Shown piece by piece: positions 61,910 through 64,000 of a stretch of 64,000 bases of DNA (within the stretch, counting starts at the first letter, position 1; each line of letters starts with the position of its first letter). A program made the position numbers and the translations under genes. This stretch comes from Lysinibacillus cavernae (GTDB taxonomy: Bacteria; Bacillota; Bacilli; Bacillales_A; Planococcaceae), in NCBI RefSeq assembly GCF_009724685.1, contig NZ_WMEF01000003.1, forward strand, positions 525,335 to 589,334, given 5' to 3'. The notes under the pieces are model-generated. The model was not told the origin of the DNA and did no database searches. It saw only the letters and a program-made list of their open reading frames with translations.

Positions 61910-63604
61910 TTATTTCGCTTCTTTATTCGCTAATTTCGTTTTTTCTTCTTCAACTAACGTGCGACGCAAAATTTTTCCAACGGCTGTTTTTGGCAGCTCA
62001 TCTCTAAATTCATAATAACGCGGAACTTTAAATGCCGCTAGATGTTGACGACAATATTTATTTAATTCGTCCTCAGTAATGGAATATCCTTCTTTTAAAA
62101 CAATATATGCTTTTACTGTTTCTCCACGATACGGATCTGGTATACCCGCAACTACACATTCTTGGATTTCTTCACATTCGTATAACACTTCTTCAACTTC
62201 ACGAGGATAGATATTAAAGCCCCCTGCTATAATCATATCCTTTTTACGGTCCACTACATAAAAGTAGCCTTGTTCATCCATATAACCAAGATCACCTGTT
62301 AAAAACCAGTCTTCTGCAAATGTAGCTGCCGTATCCTCTGGACGGTTCCAGTAGCCCTTCATCACTTGTGGTCCTTTGATAGCGATTTCACCAACCTCGC
62401 CAACTGGTAGCTTTTCTGTATCCCCTGTACGCAAAATAACCGCTTCTGTGTTTGGCCATGGTAACCCAATCGAGCCAATCACCCTCTTACCCCAAATTGG
62501 CGTAGCATGAGTAACTGGAGAGGTTTCAGTTAAACCGTAGCCTTCAACAAGTTTCCCTCCAGTAACGGCTTCAAATTTCTCTTGCACTTCAATTGGCAAT
62601 GAAGCAGAACCACTTAAGCAAGCTTTAATCGATGATAAATCATAATTTGCAATGTCTGGATGATTGAGTAGGCCAATGTATAAGGTTGGAGCACCGGGGA
62701 AAAGCGTTGGTTTTTGCTTATCAATTGTTTTTAATGCCGTTTCAACATCAAATTTCGGCAGTAGCACCATTTTATTTTGGGTGAATACAGTTAATAACAT
62801 AACAGTGGTCATACCATAGACGTGGAAGAACGGTAGAATGCCCATAATGGTTTCTTCACCATGCACACATTTATACATCCATGCATCACACATTGTTGTA
62901 TTGGCGATTAAATTTTTATGGGTCAACATAACACCTTTTGGAAAACCAGTTGTTCCGCCAGTATATTGAAGTAGTGCTAGGTCTTCTTCAAAATCAAACG
63001 GAATACTGTTTATCATCTTAATGGGAGCAGAGCGCATTATTTCTGAAAACAAGTGATTTTGCCCGCTATGCTCAACCTTGACACTAAAGCCATACTGTTT
63101 TTTTTGAATAAATGGATAGACTAGATTTTTTGGGAATGGTAAATAATCTTTAATAGCTGTCACAATGACATTTTCAAGTGCAGTCTCCTTCATAATTTTC
63201 ATAACCCGCGGATATAAAATATCCATGACAAGAATAACCTTTGCACCTGAATCAGCCATTTGGTACTGAAGCTCACGTTCAGTATAAAGTGGATTTGTTT
63301 GAACAACAACAGCACCTGCATACATGGCACCGTAGTAAGCGATTACACTTTGTGGTGAGTTAGGCAGCATAATAGCCACTCGATCTCCTTTTTCCACACC
63401 TAGTGTTTGTAAATAGTTTGCGAACCTTAAAGCAGACTCATACAGCTCGGTATACGTTAACTCCTTCCCCATAAAATGAATCGCTACTTTAGATGGATTC
63501 TTTTTATAGGCACGTGTCAAAAACTCTTGTACTGGAATTTCCTCAAACGTTAAAGACGATGGTACTTCTTCAGGATAATTTACTAGCCATGGTTTTGCTG
63601 TCAT
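61910..63604 (-). CDS. lcfA: Long-chain acyl-CoA synthetase
   Basis: A 564-residue AMP-forming ligase that activates fatty acids for beta-oxidation. The ATG at 63604 after AAAGGGGAG is preferred to the frame start at 63637. Motifs: LLQYTGGTTGFPKGVMLTHK (P-loop), GYGLTETSPV, TGDLGYMDEQGYFYVVDRKK and the C-terminal PKTAVGKILRR catalytic Lys. First gene of the fatty-acid cluster. Confidence 0.95.
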   Translation of the reverse strand: MTAKPWLVNYPEEVPSSLTFEEIPVQEFLTRAYKKNPSKVAIHFMGKELTYTELYESALRFANYLQTLGVEKGDRVAIMLPNSPQSVIAYYGAMYAGAVVVQTNPLYTERELQYQMADSGAKVILVMDILYPRVMKIMKETALENVIVTAIKDYLPFPKNLVYPFIQKKQYGFSVKVEHSGQNHLFSEIMRSAPIKMINSIPFDFEEDLALLQYTGGTTGFPKGVMLTHKNLIANTTMCDAWMYKCVHGEETIMGILPFFHVYGMTTVMLLTVFTQNKMVLLPKFDVETALKTIDKQKPTLFPGAPTLYIGLLNHPDIANYDLSSIKACLSGSASLPIEVQEKFEAVTGGKLVEGYGLTETSPVTHATPIWGKRVIGSIGLPWPNTEAVILRTGDTEKLPVGEVGEIAIKGPQVMKGYWNRPEDTAATFAEDWFLTGDLGYMDEQGYFYVVDRKKDMIIAGGFNIYPREVEEVLYECEEIQECVVAGIPDPYRGETVKAYIVLKEGYSITEDELNKYCRQHLAAFKVPRYYEFRDELPKTAVGKILRRTLVEEEKTKLANKEAK

Positions 63605-63648
63605 ACGTCCTCTCCCCTTTGTCCCAAACTTTGTCAATTCTTATATTT

Positions 63649-63677
63649 ATTATAATGAAAAAGAAATACAGTTTCAA
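63649..63677 (-). promoter_or_regulatory. lcfA promoter
   Basis: TTGAAA (63672-63677), 17-base spacer, TATAAT (63649-63654). Confidence 0.8.
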
Positions 63678-63774
63678 ACAGAAAATAGAAAATAAATGCG
63701 TTTTCGATTAATTATTATGCAATTAACAACATTAATATGACTAGTGTTTAGTGGGGGTTGTTTGGATATCCCTT

Positions 63775-63790
63775 ATGAATACTCATTCAT
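63775..63790. promoter_or_regulatory. FadR operator upstream of lcfA
   Basis: ATGAATACTCATTCAT, the same ATGAAT-N4-ATTCAT palindrome as at 61840. It lies about 100 bp upstream of the SigA promoter found, so either a second promoter exists or control acts at a distance. The stretch 63791-63946 shows no gene. Confidence 0.7.
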
Positions 63791-63946
63791 TCTTCTGCAT
63801 TTCAAAAAAAAGGCTGTTAGCATTTTCCTATACTATAAAAATAATTATTTTGATTTTCTGGTTGGGTAAGTGAGAGAAAATTAATAGAATTTAGTAGATT
63901 TTTACGCAAGTCCAAAAAAGTAAATGAGTAAATAAAAAACGCACCC

Positions 63947-64000
63947 TGGACTTACCCCTGTTAAGTAGACAACACTAAAAAACACTACGCAGCCATCTGG
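63947..64000 (-). mobile_element. End of an IS3-family-like insertion sequence
   Basis: The terminal sequence TGGACTTACCCCTGTTAAGT resembles the inverted-repeat end of IS3-group elements. On the minus strand a frame entering from the edge ends QMAA then TAG at 63985-63987, like the C-terminus of OrfB transposases. Only the last 54 bases are inside the window, so the call is tentative. Confidence 0.5.

Noticed and set aside
63904..63922. GCAAGTCCAAAAAAGTAAA as the outer end of the insertion element
   Set aside because: Only AAGTCCA resembles the terminal repeat and it is in the wrong place; the better end is at 63947.

Overview
The window looks like a Lysinibacillus-type (Bacillaceae, low-GC Gram-positive endospore former) chromosome. 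The non-phage genes keep the Bacillus subtilis order: lcfA-fadR-fadB-etfB-etfA, trxA, uvrC, lysC, yslB, sdhC-sdhA-sdhB, ysmA, gerE, ysmB, racE, rph, rdgB/ysnA, ysnB. The sporulation regulator GerE is present with a SigK-like promoter. The genus is an inference from gene content and protein flavour; there is no 16S gene here.

Positions 1-2137 hold part of a minus-strand cluster: a secreted bacteriocin-like protein, a subtilisin-like protease whose oxyanion-hole Asn appears to be Asp, and the start of a membrane protein that runs off the edge. Positions 2138-2646 are the fused wreck of an older prophage, an endolysin tail joined to an integrase tail.

Positions 2812-39098 are a prophage of about 36 kb in a tRNA-Arg(TCT) gene, bounded by a 17-bp direct repeat. 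It is PBSX/Xkd-like with a contractile tail (sheath, tube, baseplate) and an HK97-type head (terminase, portal, protease, capsid). All late genes are on the minus strand and end in holin and endolysin. The tail chaperone gene carries a classical A AAA AAC slippery site. The lysogeny switch at 33.9-34.3 kb has two HTH proteins and four copies of a palindromic operator. The integrase lies beside the tRNA.

The prophage carries cargo typical of phage-defence or toxin islands: (a) 3.2-5.0 kb, a lipoprotein, a PH-SHOCT protein and a HEPN-like protein; (b) 24.5-26.4 kb, an operon of a stand-alone colicin-E3-type rRNase, an acidic partner and an ImmA/IrrE protease with a long C-terminal extension; (c) 30.3 kb, a lone plus-strand membrane protein; (d) 35.0-37.2 kb, three overlapping genes, including a zinc-ribbon protein and a PD-(D/E)XK nuclease, wedged between the repressor and its ImmA-type protease. 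Modules (b) and (d) are the best candidates for undescribed systems.

Positions 39.1-64 kb are core chromosome: tRNA-Arg, an SDR dehydrogenase, YqjF-like and SelO proteins, then the conserved blocks above. Regulatory elements include a lysine riboswitch and an internal beta-subunit start in lysC, a T-box with a leucine-type specifier before an amino-acid permease, two FadR-type operators and many intrinsic terminators. Three diverged copies of a dispersed intergenic repeat sit near 41.9, 48.2 and 52.5 kb. The last ~54 bases are the end of an IS3-like element.
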